From the NCBI GenBank assembly GCA_964019335.1, contig OZ025729.1, positions 248,001 to 312,000 on the forward strand: a stretch of DNA of 64,000 nucleotides. Direction: 5' to 3'. The notes beneath the pieces are model-generated. The model worked only from the letters and a program-made list of their open reading frames with translations, was not told where the DNA came from and did not search any database. Positions 49,249-59,676 of the stretch are shown piece after piece. Both the position numbers and the translations under genes were made by a program. This DNA comes from Diplonema japonicum (lineage: Eukaryota > Euglenozoa > Diplonemea > Diplonemida > Diplonemidae). Position 1 is the stretch's first letter; each line of letters begins with the position of its first letter.

Positions 49249-50314
49249 TATAACTCCAGTCAGATTTGAAAAAAAAGAATTACTTTTATGAGTGAATATA
49301 AAGTACTTTTATACCCCCACACGTTAAATAAAACAACGGATTTAGCGAAAATGGATCCGATTTTTACTTTTTTGGTGGTGTGAGCTTGTTGACTTCACGT
49401 TGCTTCACGAGCGAAGCGAGTGAAGTTGTTGTATACCACTCGTTAAACCACTGCCACCACGCGCGTGAAAATCATAGGATAGTAAAAGAATTGTGGGAAA
49501 AATGTTTGAAAATTGCGAGAAATGAGAATAACGGGGAGAGAGGAAAAAAGAAAATAACTATTTATTTAGTGAAAATAAGATCGTATGATTTTCACGCGTG
49601 GTGGCAGTGGTTTAACGAGTGGGTATATGACTTCACGAGCGAAGCGAGTGCAGTCATGAATGTCTACTTCACGAGCGAAGCGAGTGAAGTAACATCAACG
49701 AGTTAAACATGCCACCACAAGTGAAAATCGGATCTATTTTCACTAAATCCGTTGTTTTATTTAACGTCAGTCAGATTTGAAAGGGTGGGGTATTACAGGT
49801 TACAAGTTACAAGTTAAAATTTTACTGGGGGTGCTTATGGTTGATATTGATTGTCAAGGCATATCCTGTGTGGTGCGGGCTGTGCGTCCATGAGTGCTGA
49901 CAGGACCTCGGTCTGGACCTGTGAGGCTGCTGCCTGGGTTGCTGAGGTTGCCCCACTAGCAGCTGTCACCGCTGCTGGCTTGCCAAGCCCACCTCTCTCC
50001 CCTTCTGTTGAGAGAGGCGACCAGATCCTTGAGTGACGTAAAAAGTGAGATTCCCAGATTCGAACCGGGGTTTCCAAAACAAGGGGCCTGTGTGGTAACC
50101 ACCCTTTTCCGTGTTTTCGCCCCGACCCCTTGCTGTGCAGTGAAAATAGGGCTAGCGTGAATATAAAGTACTTTATATTCACTCATAAAGTAATTTTCAT
50201 TTCTGCCCCTGTTTTCTTCCTAAAACAAGCCTGAAATCTGCAATGAAAATAAAGTGAAGCGTGAAATAATGTGAAATATTATATTCACTCCCACCCTTGA
50301 AAATCTGACTGGAG

Positions 50315-50319
<5 letters not shown>
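49249..50319. mobile_element. 1.07-kb element with perfect 19-bp terminal inverted repeats
   Basis: The ends TATAACTCCAGTCAGATTT (49249-49267) and its exact inverse (50301-50319) bracket the element, with sub-terminal TTATGAGTGAATATAAAG also inverted near 50165-50195. The left half holds a long foldback: AAATAAAACAACGGATTTAG near 49326 is answered in inverse near 49740-49765, and CACTGCCACCACGCG near 49450 by CGCGTGGTGGCAGTG near 49598. Three copies of CACGAGCGAAGCGAGTG lie at about 49407, 49636 and 49674. No transposase. A run of 54 A follows one base after the right end. Confidence 0.8.
50042..50135 (-). other. tRNA-like block with B-box and T-run, probably a SINE head
   Basis: On the minus strand CCCGG, TTCGAAT, CTGGG forms a proper five-pair T-arm and 7-base T-loop with GGTTCGAATC matching a Pol III B-box; TTTTT follows 3'. 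Upstream GTGGTTACCAC resembles a D-arm/A-box. No matching acceptor stem or good anticodon arm is found, so it is read as a degenerate tRNA or tRNA-derived SINE piece inside the inverted-repeat element. Confidence 0.5.
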
Positions 50320-50378
<59 letters not shown>

Positions 50379-50778
50379 GTTCAATTTTTTGTAACCATTT
50401 GCGCGCGAAATTTCTATATTTTATTTTACAAGTTACACTTCTTGCGCTTAGCTGACAAAGGCAACTTACGTGAGGTTACGGGATTGCATGAGGGAAGGCG
50501 TACCCTCTTCTAGCGTGGGATTTGTACCTTTATACCTCCCCCCCCCTTTTTTTAAAAAAAAAGGTAAGTATGCATGGAACGAAACAAGAATAACTAAACC
50601 TTCAGCGTTATCTTAAATTTGATACTGTCACCGCCGGTAGTTGAATTGCCTTTTCTCTGAATCTCACAAAAAGAAACAAAAGAGCCGCGAGACAAAGTAT
50701 CTAAAAAGAAAAAAAATTTTAAAAAAGATTTTTTTTTTAATTTTTTTTTTTTTTTTTTTTTCCCCTCACCCTTTCTAC

Positions 50779-50809
<31 letters not shown>

Positions 50810-51456
50810 TTGTTTTTTTTTCTTCTTCTTGGGGTAAACCCACGAGTCCCCCAGCTATCTACTTTCCTTTTTTTTTTTTTTTTCTTCTTTTTATTTGCAG
50901 TATCTCACAGTTCCTAGTTTGCGACTCTCAGCTTGTTGACGTTTGATGTAATGATGAATTTGTTCTTCACCATATCGCAATGCATCACCATCCTGTTGTT
51001 CTGCCAGTTTACATCTTTCGTCGGTTTGTTATTTACCATATCGCAATGCATGGCATTCTGTCTTCTTTACTTAATCGCAATTTCTCTCCCATCCTGTTTG
51101 TCGGTATTTGTTGTTTACCATACCCCCAATGATGGCCATTTTGTTGTGCTCCTATCTCAGGTGGTGGGGATAGCATAAAAAAAATATAAAAAGTACATCA
51201 GATGTGTTGTTCGCTGTTGACCATGGAGTTAGCCCTAGATTTTGAAACGACACAGATCGTTGGAGGAGAAAGCGCTGAATGATCAAGAAGGAAGAAAGCC
51301 TCTCCCTGTACGAGATTTATCTTCACAGCGAAGCTCCAATAAGGGAGCATCAATAGACAGATCCCTCCCCCACCATAAAAGTGGTCTTCTGGGATCTTCC
51401 CTTAAACAATCCTGAGGCACTTCCTGTGATTCTGCTGAACTGCCACCATGACGGGT
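50320..51456. other. Spacer before the first DOMON gene
   Basis: A54 run (50321-50374), further homopolymers (50725-50880), a CACCATATCGCAATGCAT text repeated twice near 50970-51050, a Rep-B start (51180-51225), an LDFET fragment (51222-51280) and a LINE-type tail ending in ACAGATCCCTCCCCCACC near 51375. No gene supported. Confidence 0.55.
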
Positions 51457-51551
51457 ACCTAATACATTGCACCATATTCCACCCCTTTTTATCTTTTTTT
51501 TCGCTTCTCTATTCTGACTTAAAATCATTTCAGGTACCTAATACATTGCGA
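51457..51551 (+). repeat. Introner-like insertion B (63 bp) with 16-bp target duplication
   Basis: GTACCTAATACATTGC occurs at 51457-51472 and again at 51536-51551. Between them lie 63 bases that are pyrimidine-rich and end ATCATTTCAG. Removing 51457-51535 as a GT...AG intron of 79 bases rebuilds the uninterrupted target exactly: the donor GT comes from the target and the acceptor AG from the insert. It is related in sequence to 13559-13620. Confidence 0.75.
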
Positions 51552-51629
51552 GAAACATTAGGGTTAGTAACAAAAGGATCCCTTCAAACAGCAGCGTTGT
51601 CCACTCTCTTACTCTTTTCCCTGCCCTTT

Positions 51630-51655
51630 TTTTGCTTTCATTTTTTTCCTTCCAG
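51630..51655 (+). promoter_or_regulatory. Acceptor-like site of DOMON gene 1
   Basis: TTTGCTTTCA, seven T, CCTTCCAG ending at 51655, five bases before the upstream ATG at 51660. The equivalent place in DOMON gene 2 reads CCTTCTTG, so the AG is lost there. Confidence 0.55.
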
Positions 51656-51659
51656 CTTC

Positions 51660-51710
51660 ATGGCATCACTAACCAAGCATCTCAGTTTCTACTACAACAA
51701 AGCACCATGA
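51660..51710 (+). CDS. Upstream ORF of 16 codons overlapping the main start
   Basis: ATG at 51660 opens MASLTKHLSFYYNKAP and ends at TGA 51708-51710, overlapping the main ATG in the string ATGA. The same frame and overlap are kept at 59677-59727. Because the candidate acceptor lies at 51655, this would be the first ATG in the mRNA, so main-frame translation would need leaky scanning or termination-reinitiation. Confidence 0.45.
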   Translation: MASLTKHLSFYYNKAP

Positions 51711-54700
51711 AGGGTAATAACATATTACATACCCTTTCCTTAGCCTTCTTTGTTACAAGAGCATCTGGAATATGCCCCAGTGAGGCACCCTCCTTCGACA
51801 GGGAAGCCGGCACACCTTATTCATGCTCCTCATCCACAACAGACGACGTACACCTGTACTGGACAGTGGATGGGGCAGCTGTTCACATGGCACTGACGGC
51901 GAAGGATGTGTCTGGGTGGCTCTCGATCGGATTTGCTGAGACTCGTGGTAGGATGGACCCTGCTGATTCGCTGTCAGGGTATGGGATGAATGTGAGCACT
52001 CAGAAGCTTCTTGCTGGCTACGATGTGAGCGAGGATAACACTGTTCTCACTGACATCACGAACAGGGAGATCTCCACCCTCACCATCGGGGGTGAGTCTT
52101 ACCGTGTCTTGAGGTTTACGAGAACGCTTGTGAGCATCCCCTCTGGTGTCCTCTCTTTGAACTATGCTTATCACAACACATCCAACACCTTCCCTTCTCT
52201 TCACACCTCGAGGGGTGGCTGGAAGTCCGATTTAATGATTGCAAATGCACCTGTGAATCCTCTGTGCCCCAGTGAGGCACCCTCCTTCGACAGGGAAGCC
52301 GGCACACCTTATTCATGCTCCTCATCCACAACAGACGACGTACACCTGTACTGGACAGTGGATGGGGCAGCTGTTCACATGGCACTGACGGCGAAGGATG
52401 TGTCTGGGTGGCTCTCGATCGGATTTGCTGAGACTCGTGGTAGGATGGACCCTGCTGATTCGCTGTCAGGGTATGGGATGAATGTGAGCACTCAGAAGCT
52501 TCTTGCTGGCTACGATGTGAGCGAGGATAACACTGTTCTCACTGACATCACGAACAGGGAGATCTCCACCCTCACCATCGGGGGTGAGTCTTACCGTGTC
52601 TTGAGGTTTACGAGAACGCTTGTGAGCATCCCCTCTGGTGTCCTCTCTTTGAACTATGCTTATCACAACACATCCAACACCTTCCCTTCTCTTCACACCT
52701 CGAGGGGTGGCTGGAAGTCCGATTTAATGATTGCAAATGCACCTGTGAATCCTCTGTGCCCCAGTGAGGCACCCTCCTTCGACAGGGAAGCCGGCACACC
52801 TTATTCATGCTCCTCATCCACAACAGACGACGTACACCTGTACTGGACAGTGGATGGGGCAGCTGTTCATATGGCACTGACGGCAAAGGATGTGTCTGGG
52901 TGGCTCTCGATCGGATTTGCTGAGACTCGTGGTAGGATGGACCCTGCTGATTCACTGTCAGGGTATGGGATGAATGTGAGCACTCAGAAGCTTCTTCCTG
53001 GCTACGATGTGAGCGAGGATAACACTGTTCTCACTGACATCACGAACAGGGAGATCTCCACCCTCACCATCGGGGGTGAGTCTTACCGTGTCTTGAGGTT
53101 TACGAGAACGCTTGTGAGCATCCCCTCTGGTGTCCTCTCTTTGAACTATGCTTATCACAACACATCCAACACCTTCCCTTCTCTTCACACCTCGAGGGGT
53201 GGCTGGAAGTCCGATTTAATGATTGCAAATGCACCTGTGAATCCTCTGTGCCCCAGTGAGGCACCCTCCTTCGACAGGGAAGCCGGCACACCTTATTCAT
53301 GCTCCTCATCCACAACAGACGACGTACACCTGTACTGGACAGTGGATGGGGCAGCTGTTCACATGGCACTGACGGCGAAGGATGTGTCTGGGTGGCTCTC
53401 GATCGGATTTGCTGAGACTCGTGGTAGGATGGACCCTGCTGATTCACTGTCAGGGTATGGGATGAATGTGAGCACTCAGAAGCTTCTTGCTGGCTACGAT
53501 GTGAGCGAGGACAACACTGTTCTCACTGACATCACGAACAGGGAGATCTCCACCCTCACCATCGGGGGTGAGTCTTACCGTGTCTTGAGGTTCACGAGAA
53601 CGTTGGTGAGCATCCCCTCTGGTGTCCTCTCTCTGAACTATGCTTATCACAACACATCCAACACCTTCCCTTCTCTTCACACCTCGAGGGGTGGCTGGAA
53701 GTCTGAGTTGCAGATCAACGGAACTGCACCAGTTATAATGCCAACTACGCCAACACCAATGACGACTTGCCCCAGTGAGGCACCCTCCTTCGACAGGGAA
53801 GCCGGCACACCTTATTCATGCTCCTCATCCACAACAGACGACGTACACCTGTACTGGACAGTGGATGGGGCAGCTGTTCACATGGCACTGACGGCGAAGG
53901 ATGTGTCTGGGTGGCTCTCGATCGGATTTGCTGAGACTCGTGGTAGGATGGACCCTGCTGATTCACTGTCAGGGTATGGGATGAATGTGAGCACTCAGAA
54001 GCTTCTTCCTGGCTACGATGTGAGCGAGGACAACACTGTTCTCACTGACATCACGAACAGGGAGATCTCCACCCTCACCATCGGGGGTGAGTCTTACCGT
54101 GTCTTGAGGTTCACGAGAACAGTCGCAAGCATCCCTTCTGGTGTCCTCTCTGTTAACTATGCTTTCCATTCTACATCCAACACCTTCCCATCTATTCACA
54201 CCTCGAGGGGTGGCTGGAAGTCGGACCTACAGCTGGACAGCACTCTACCAACATCCCTTCCCACCCCCACGACGGAGGCCCCCACGGGACCCCCAGCAGG
54301 GTGCACGCCCTCGACACTCCCTGAGTTCAGGTGCATGGAAACGATCGACACGAAGACAGTGCTACACTGGACGACCCTGTCAAACGGGACAGTGGATGCG
54401 CAGCTTGTCGTTGCCCAGAACTCAGCAGGGTGGTGCTCTGTGGGGCTTCCCATCAACGGGTTCGACATGATCGGTGCGAAGGCATTGGTGTCGGACGGGC
54501 TGATCTACGACATGAATGGGAAGACCTCTGCCAGCATTGTGCAGACGGGGGACAGGGGCGGCTTCAGGCAGGTGGCGGCGACAACAAGGTCCTTCCGAAA
54601 GGCAGCTGTGGCACAAGTGTCCGGGGACCAGGTGCTGCGCTTCTCGACGGACGTGGGAACGGCGGCGGGGGCGCAGCTGAGCCTCATCGTTGGTTACCAT

Positions 54701-55405
54701 GGGTCCTCGTCTGCCTTCCCTGCAACTATTCACTCGGCACGCTACGGTCTGCGGGTGTCGGCAACGGGAGGCGGACTGGAAGCGATTGCTGACAACACGG
54801 AGAAGGTGAAGGCTCACAGCGGGGTGATGGTTGCGGTGTGGGCGTACGTGGTCCCCTTTGCTATCCTGCTGAAGAGGTTCGGGACGGACCTTCTGGGAAC
54901 TGTCTGGGGCTACCCTGTCGCCTTCATCCTTCACGGGGTGCTGATGTTGGGGAGCGCCATCACCACATCCATCTTCAGTGCAGTGGCCTTCAAGGAGTTC
55001 CGTGGGGACGCACAGCACTACCACAAGGAACTGGGGAACGCACTCCTCGTGGTGATGTGGGTTCAGGTGGTTCTGGGTCTTGCTGCCCCGGCGAAGGACT
55101 CACAGCTCAGGATCCCGTTCGTGGTCTCGCACACTGTGCTTGGGATTGCATCCTTTGGGATGGCCATCGGGCAGATGGAGTCGGGGCTGAGGAACGTGGA
55201 GGAGTTGTACACGGAGAGCATGAAGAATGATCTATTGACTGCCATGATAGTTGGGCTGTGTTGCTCGGCTGCATTGTGTCTTGTCTTCTTTGTTATGAAG
55301 AAAATGTGTACTCGCAGAATGGCCGTTCTACCAGGTGATGAAAACAAGGGTTCTCCACAAGTACCTGATGACGAAGACGAAGAAGTTATTACAGCCGTTG
55401 TTTGA
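51707..55405 (+). CDS. DOMON-array cytochrome b561 membrane protein 1
   Basis: 1,232 residues from MKGNNILHTL. Signal peptide at about 1-22. Five DOMON units of 164 residues (starting at CPSEAPSF: 51773, 52265, 52757, 53249 and 53768) follow, nearly identical at DNA level, the last preceded by a Thr/Pro linker. A sixth, diverged DOMON-like unit begins near 54298. Then comes a b561 core with helices from about residue 1040 to 1200. Its heme ligands are His1037 (KAHSGVM), His1076 (ILHGVLM), His1104 or 1106 (HYHKEL) and His1142 (VSHTVLG), the four-His pattern for two hemes. A short acidic tail follows. Such proteins pass electrons across membranes, with DOMON units binding heme or sugar outside. 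The frame is open to 51632 without an ATG; MKG is chosen. Confidence 0.9.
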   Translation: MKGNNILHTLSLAFFVTRASGICPSEAPSFDREAGTPYSCSSSTTDDVHLYWTVDGAAVHMALTAKDVSGWLSIGFAETRGRMDPADSLSGYGMNVSTQKLLAGYDVSEDNTVLTDITNREISTLTIGGESYRVLRFTRTLVSIPSGVLSLNYAYHNTSNTFPSLHTSRGGWKSDLMIANAPVNPLCPSEAPSFDREAGTPYSCSSSTTDDVHLYWTVDGAAVHMALTAKDVSGWLSIGFAETRGRMDPADSLSGYGMNVSTQKLLAGYDVSEDNTVLTDITNREISTLTIGGESYRVLRFTRTLVSIPSGVLSLNYAYHNTSNTFPSLHTSRGGWKSDLMIANAPVNPLCPSEAPSFDREAGTPYSCSSSTTDDVHLYWTVDGAAVHMALTAKDVSGWLSIGFAETRGRMDPADSLSGYGMNVSTQKLLPGYDVSEDNTVLTDITNREISTLTIGGESYRVLRFTRTLVSIPSGVLSLNYAYHNTSNTFPSLHTSRGGWKSDLMIANAPVNPLCPSEAPSFDREAGTPYSCSSSTTDDVHLYWTVDGAAVHMALTAKDVSGWLSIGFAETRGRMDPADSLSGYGMNVSTQKLLAGYDVSEDNTVLTDITNREISTLTIGGESYRVLRFTRTLVSIPSGVLSLNYAYHNTSNTFPSLHTSRGGWKSELQINGTAPVIMPTTPTPMTTCPSEAPSFDREAGTPYSCSSSTTDDVHLYWTVDGAAVHMALTAKDVSGWLSIGFAETRGRMDPADSLSGYGMNVSTQKLLPGYDVSEDNTVLTDITNREISTLTIGGESYRVLRFTRTVASIPSGVLSVNYAFHSTSNTFPSIHTSRGGWKSDLQLDSTLPTSLPTPTTEAPTGPPAGCTPSTLPEFRCMETIDTKTVLHWTTLSNGTVDAQLVVAQNSAGWCSVGLPINGFDMIGAKALVSDGLIYDMNGKTSASIVQTGDRGGFRQVAATTRSFRKAAVAQVSGDQVLRFSTDVGTAAGAQLSLIVGYHGSSSAFPATIHSARYGLRVSATGGGLEAIADNTEKVKAHSGVMVAVWAYVVPFAILLKRFGTDLLGTVWGYPVAFILHGVLMLGSAITTSIFSAVAFKEFRGDAQHYHKELGNALLVVMWVQVVLGLAAPAKDSQLRIPFVVSHTVLGIASFGMAIGQMESGLRNVEELYTESMKNDLLTAMIVGLCCSAALCLVFFVMKKMCTRRMAVLPGDENKGSPQVPDDEDEEVITAVV
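51773..54243 (+). repeat. Five tandem DOMON-coding units (492 bp each)
   Basis: Units 1 to 4 recur at exactly 492-bp spacing, the fifth after 519 bp because of the extra linker. Differences between units are a handful of bases (for example GCTGGCTACG versus CCTGGCTACG at the LAGYD/LPGYD codon), including mostly silent ones. The fifth unit is the most diverged at its 3' end (TVASIPSGVLSVNYAFHS). Confidence 0.95.
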
Positions 55406-57558
55406 GATTTTTTTTTTCTCTTGCTCCCTCTCTTCTTTTTTATTTTTTATTTTCCGGTCGTACTGGGCGGCATTTGACTTGTGTCACGTTGCCGTTTAAT
55501 GATCGAATTTTTATCCCTCCCTCCTACAAAAAAGAATTGCTTTATTAAAAAATATGGCATTTATTTTTTTTAGCTTCTTCTTCCTTCGCCCCCATCTCCC
55601 CCCTCTCCACCGTGGATGATATATATTATGACATGGATTTACTCCTACAAAATAGAGATGATGCTCCTGCCGTCTTCTTCTAACTAACCCGATTCTTCTA
55701 GGACCTTACAAAAAAAAAAAAAAAGAGAAAAGAAAAAAAAAAAAAAAAAGAGGAATCAAAAAAGAAAAAGGATGCATGCATTTCTTTTTTTTATAATTTT
55801 TTATTTCTTCTTTCTTTCTTTTCTTTTTTTTTTTTTTTTTTTTTTTAGTTTTATTTTGCCCAATTTTCCCCTCTCTTTTTCGAAGAAATAATTTTTTACA
55901 ACTATATGCAACTTGTGCCAAGCAAAAAAAAAGAAAAAAGCGTTCACAGCTTCTTTTTTTTTATTTTTGCTACTGCGAAAACAAAGGCATATAATCACAA
56001 AGAGTTATTTTTTTAAAGAGAAAAACACCGTTCACGGTAAGCAAATAACTTTTTTCCACCAAGTACTGTAAGCAGAATTTTTACCTCTATTCACGGTACA
56101 AGTACGGTAACCCATAACTTTTTTTCCACTCTCCCATGAAACCTTCCTATTGTTCTCATTTTTAGTTTTTCGAAATTTTGGATTTTTTTCGTGTCCACCC
56201 CCTTCTGCCTGTGAAAACGTCTCAGGCCACCAATCGTGACGGTCACAAATAGGCAGGCCGGCGAAGAGGAAGCGGAGTGAGGGGGAGGGGAAGAACATGT
56301 GCAGCAACTGGAGAAAGGTTGGGCATAATGCTGCAACCTGCATTTCTCAACTGGTTGGGTTCAGTCCCAGTCACTCCTCAAAGTTCTTTCCCAGACCCTA
56401 ATCAGGCATAGAAGTGATACAGGTTACCGTGTTTGGTGGAAAAAAAGTTTGTAGTTACCGTACTTGGTGGAAAAAAAATTTTAGGTTTAAGGAAACGGTG
56501 GAAAAAAGTTATATTGCTTAACAGTGTTTTTCCCTTTTTTTTAAAAGTTTTTTTTTTCCAGTTTATAAAGAAGGAATGAATAAAGAAGAATAAATAGGAA
56601 AACGAATGGTTTTTTTTTTCCTCCGATAAAACTAAGGGACTTGGGGAGAGGAACACTCCCTACCAGGTCTCCTTACTGCTTTCTTTTCTTTTTGTTTTTG
56701 TTTCCTCCCCTGCTCCCTCTATCTTGTTTGTTTACCTCAACTTCTTTTTTTAATTCCCCATTTTCTTTCTTTCTTTTCAAATTCAATTTTACCTTTTTTT
56801 CTTTATCTTTTTTTTTTTTTTGTTCCGTATTAAACAGAGCAATAAAAAAAAAAAGAAAAAAAAAAGAAAAAAAGAATAAAGAGAATTGGAAAAAGAAACC
56901 ATAAGAAAGTTAAAAAAAAGAATAGTAATAAAAATAAAAAAAAAAAACCAATCCAACTTTTTTTTTTTTTTTCTTTATTTGTTATTTCATTTTTTTTTTT
57001 ATACTCCTGCCGCGCTTTGCCTCTGATATAATGGTACAGGCGGGTGGCGACATGTAAACACTGAGTTTCTTGAAGGTGTGCGAACCGATTCCCCTACAGC
57101 AGGTTCTGGTGTAGCGACACTTCTGGAGTCGGGTGATGCGGTTTCGCTTGTCGTACGCTGACTTCTCTGAGGTGGTGTCCCCTTTTACTGCTCAGTACTG
57201 ACACCCACTGTAGCAGTGCTTTCAGGCTTTCAAGGTTGTCCGCTCTCGGAGTTTCTGGCTAGGTATCGCTGCAGATTTTACAGGTACGTCATGGCTTGAA
57301 AAAAAAGGAAAAGTAAAATTAACCATCTACCAACGGACTATTTTTGCCCCCCAGGGGGTAAATTTTCAAAACTTCAAAAAAAGCTATTCCAGCGCAACGC
57401 CGGGGCTATATGCCCCCGGAAATGCCTCCAGATGTCCCAATTCTAGAGAGAGGGTGCCCACAGCAGGGTCCACCCCCACAACATTGTCAAAAATATCGTT
57501 CCTGAAGTGCCCGAGAGGGGATACAAAAAACAAGTCAAAGAAAATCGACTGTAAAATT
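55406..57558. other. Spacer downstream of DOMON gene 1
   Basis: A block with GTGGATGATATA, TTTACTCCTACA and CTTCTAGGACCTTACA (about 55605-55720) recurs at about 63690-63815, downstream of DOMON gene 2. An A/T block with AACTATATGCAACTTGTGCC (55898 on) recurs near 59264. No gene visible; 57040-57290 is normal in composition but unrecognised. Confidence 0.55.
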
Positions 57559-58870
57559 CTATAAAAAGCTATTTAAGGCCTTCTTGACGCGGTTCGTATG
57601 TGCCCCAGGGCTGGGGGACTTCTTTTTTGACCCCGGGAGGGGTTTCTGGGGGGTATCCCCGGCAAGGTGGTAGTCTTTGAAGCACGGAGTCACGCAAAGT
57701 TGTACCAAGCAGGCTGAACACTGAAATAGGGGTCTTTTCGACTTGCAATGCTTGCACCGCACGTTGCACTACTTTTTCGGGGAAATGGTCCCAGAAGGTA
57801 CTGTCACGGCGCATTGGGGTCTCAGAGCACTCGTTCTGTGTTTCGGGGCATGGTATTGGGGCAGCCTGCTCTGTAGTTGACTTTATCTGTTGTTTAGACT
57901 GCCTCCCTAGTAGCCCTTCGATGACTGCCTCTTTGAAAGGCGTAAATCCACTGTCGTTCGTACTCAGGGCGTTGGGGGGCAATGCTTCTTTCCAAACAAG
58001 CCAAGCATTCGCCAGAGATTTACCTAACAAGTACAAAAATACTTTTAGGGGCCACTTTTAAGTCATAAGGGAGCGTTTATGGCGTTTTGTCACAGCATCA
58101 CCCAGCGTCGGTTCCGCCCATTGCGGTGTTGTAAATATGCACTTGGTGGGGGGCGGGATGTCCTTTCCGGCTTTCATTCTCTTTTGGCGGACACGTCAAA
58201 TTTGACTTCACCAGAACATCCAACGTCGATAGAAAGCACGCTGGCATGATGTCATGCCACGTTGTGGTGCAAAGGATGCTCGCGTGCTGGTGGAACTGGG
58301 TGTCCCCACGGGATGCGCGTCCTTGGCATGCGGCCTCGCTTCTTTGGGGCATCCATGATCTCCGGGAGGCCTTTGCGATAAGTAGAAGTCAGCACGCTTG
58401 TTTGTTTCGCTGTGGAAACACAGATTTCCCAGAATAGTCAAAAAGCGGTCTCTTGACATGACGGTGGCGTACCCAGGGGTGTAGTTGAGAGACGTGGAGC
58501 CAGTGTGCCAGTAATCAGAATAATCTGGCATGATATCCAAGTCCATCGACAAAAGGGCAGAGAAGCAGCATCGAGATCCAGGGAGACACCTTTTTTAGCC
58601 GCATTTGCCACATTGTTCGAAGTTATGACCCGAATAACGTTTGGGACGAGCATTTGGAGAAGATATGGTATGGCATTGAGCCTTTGATGTCAAAACAGGG
58701 TCCACAAGGATTTCGATCTTCACGAAACCGGATGCCTTCCAACTGCTCCGGCTTTGCCGTCCAATCACCCTGCTGTGACTCGGAATCGGTCGAATTCGTA
58801 TCAGAATCACTGTTTGTATCAAAATTGCATAATAGGGATGAACCATCAGTGCTGCCATCACTCATAACGT
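57559..58870 (-). pseudogene. piggyBac-type transposase, broken
   Basis: Reading the minus strand from 58865: an acidic N-terminal piece, then MPDYSDYWHTGSTSLNYTPG and MSRDRFLTILGNLCFHSE (near 58530-58420), a DDE_Tnp_1_7 hallmark. Next is RKGLPEIMDAPKKRG (near 58370), after an apparent loss of most of the catalytic core. YNTAMGGTDAG (near 58110) matches the YNxxMGGVD block, then LLGKSLANAWLVWKEA, and finally MRCKHCKSKRPLFQCSACLV, with a CV-x-CFxxYH ending, the C-terminal cysteine-rich domain that binds transposon ends. Several frame changes and the internal deletion make it dead. Confidence 0.9.
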
Positions 58871-59676
58871 CCTCTTCCAGCCTCTTTCCGGGCGCCTTTT
58901 TTTGAAGTGATTTTTAAGGGTAAATTTGGGCTGGCGTTTTTTTTCATTTTTTCATTTTCTTGTTAAGTTAGGGCAGCATTTAGTTTATTTTTTTCATATT
59001 TTCCGCGCAGGACCCCGCCGGCAAGAAAGGGCCGGGCCGTATTACATTGAAAGCCCTTTGCGTAAAAGATTTTTTTTCAAATCGTCTATATATAGACGCT
59101 CGTTGATAGATGGTTAATTAAAAAAAAAAAAAAAAAAAAACAAGAAGAATCCAAAAAAGAAACTGAGGTCGGTTTCACGTTTCTTTTTAATTTATTTATT
59201 ATTATTATTTTTTTTCTTTTTTTTTTTTTTTTTGTTACAATTATTTCAAAAAATGATTTTATAACTATATGCAACTTGTGCCGAGCAAAAAACTTTCGCA
59301 GCTTTTTAAAAAACCTTTTTGCTCGTGCGAACAACAAAGACATATAGTCATAAAGGATTATTTTTTAAATTACTTCACGTTAAATCACATTACTTCACGG
59401 TGAATTAACTTGGCTTGTTTTCCGTGAAGTAATAGGGGATTTCCGGTAAATAATATGCGCCAGTAGGCCAGTTTTTGCCTTGGTTCAGTTCCCAGTGGGG
59501 CAACTTTTTCCTCTCAGTTTGCCAATCCCCCCAGGTTCTCAATTGGCCAACTTTTTGCCTCGGCTCAGTACCAAGTTGGACTACTTTTTCCTCTCCTCCT
59601 ATATATCTTTTACAAATATCTTTCTCTTCCAATTCTTTTCTGCCCTTTTTGCTTTCATTTTTTTCCTTCTTGCTTC
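58871..59676. other. Spacer before DOMON gene 2 with Rep-H part
   Basis: About 59345-59600 is an inverted match to the Rep-H body at 27500-27780 (TCAGTACCAAGTTGGACTAC, GTGAAGTAATAGGGG). Homology with the leader of DOMON gene 1 begins only near 59640. No gene visible. Confidence 0.6.

Noticed and set aside
50042-50135. Functional tRNA gene on the minus strand
   Set aside because: T-arm and B-box are good, but there is no complementary acceptor strand within tRNA distance and no convincing anticodon arm. Kept only as tRNA-like.
51773-54243. CRISPR-like regular repeats
   Set aside because: The 492-bp units are contiguous coding DOMON domains without spacers; the genome is eukaryotic.
54422-55024. 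200-residue minus-strand ORF, repeated identically at 60936-61538
   Set aside because: It lies wholly inside the DOMON-b561 coding frame and is repeated only because the genes are near-identical there; no domain or start context of its own.
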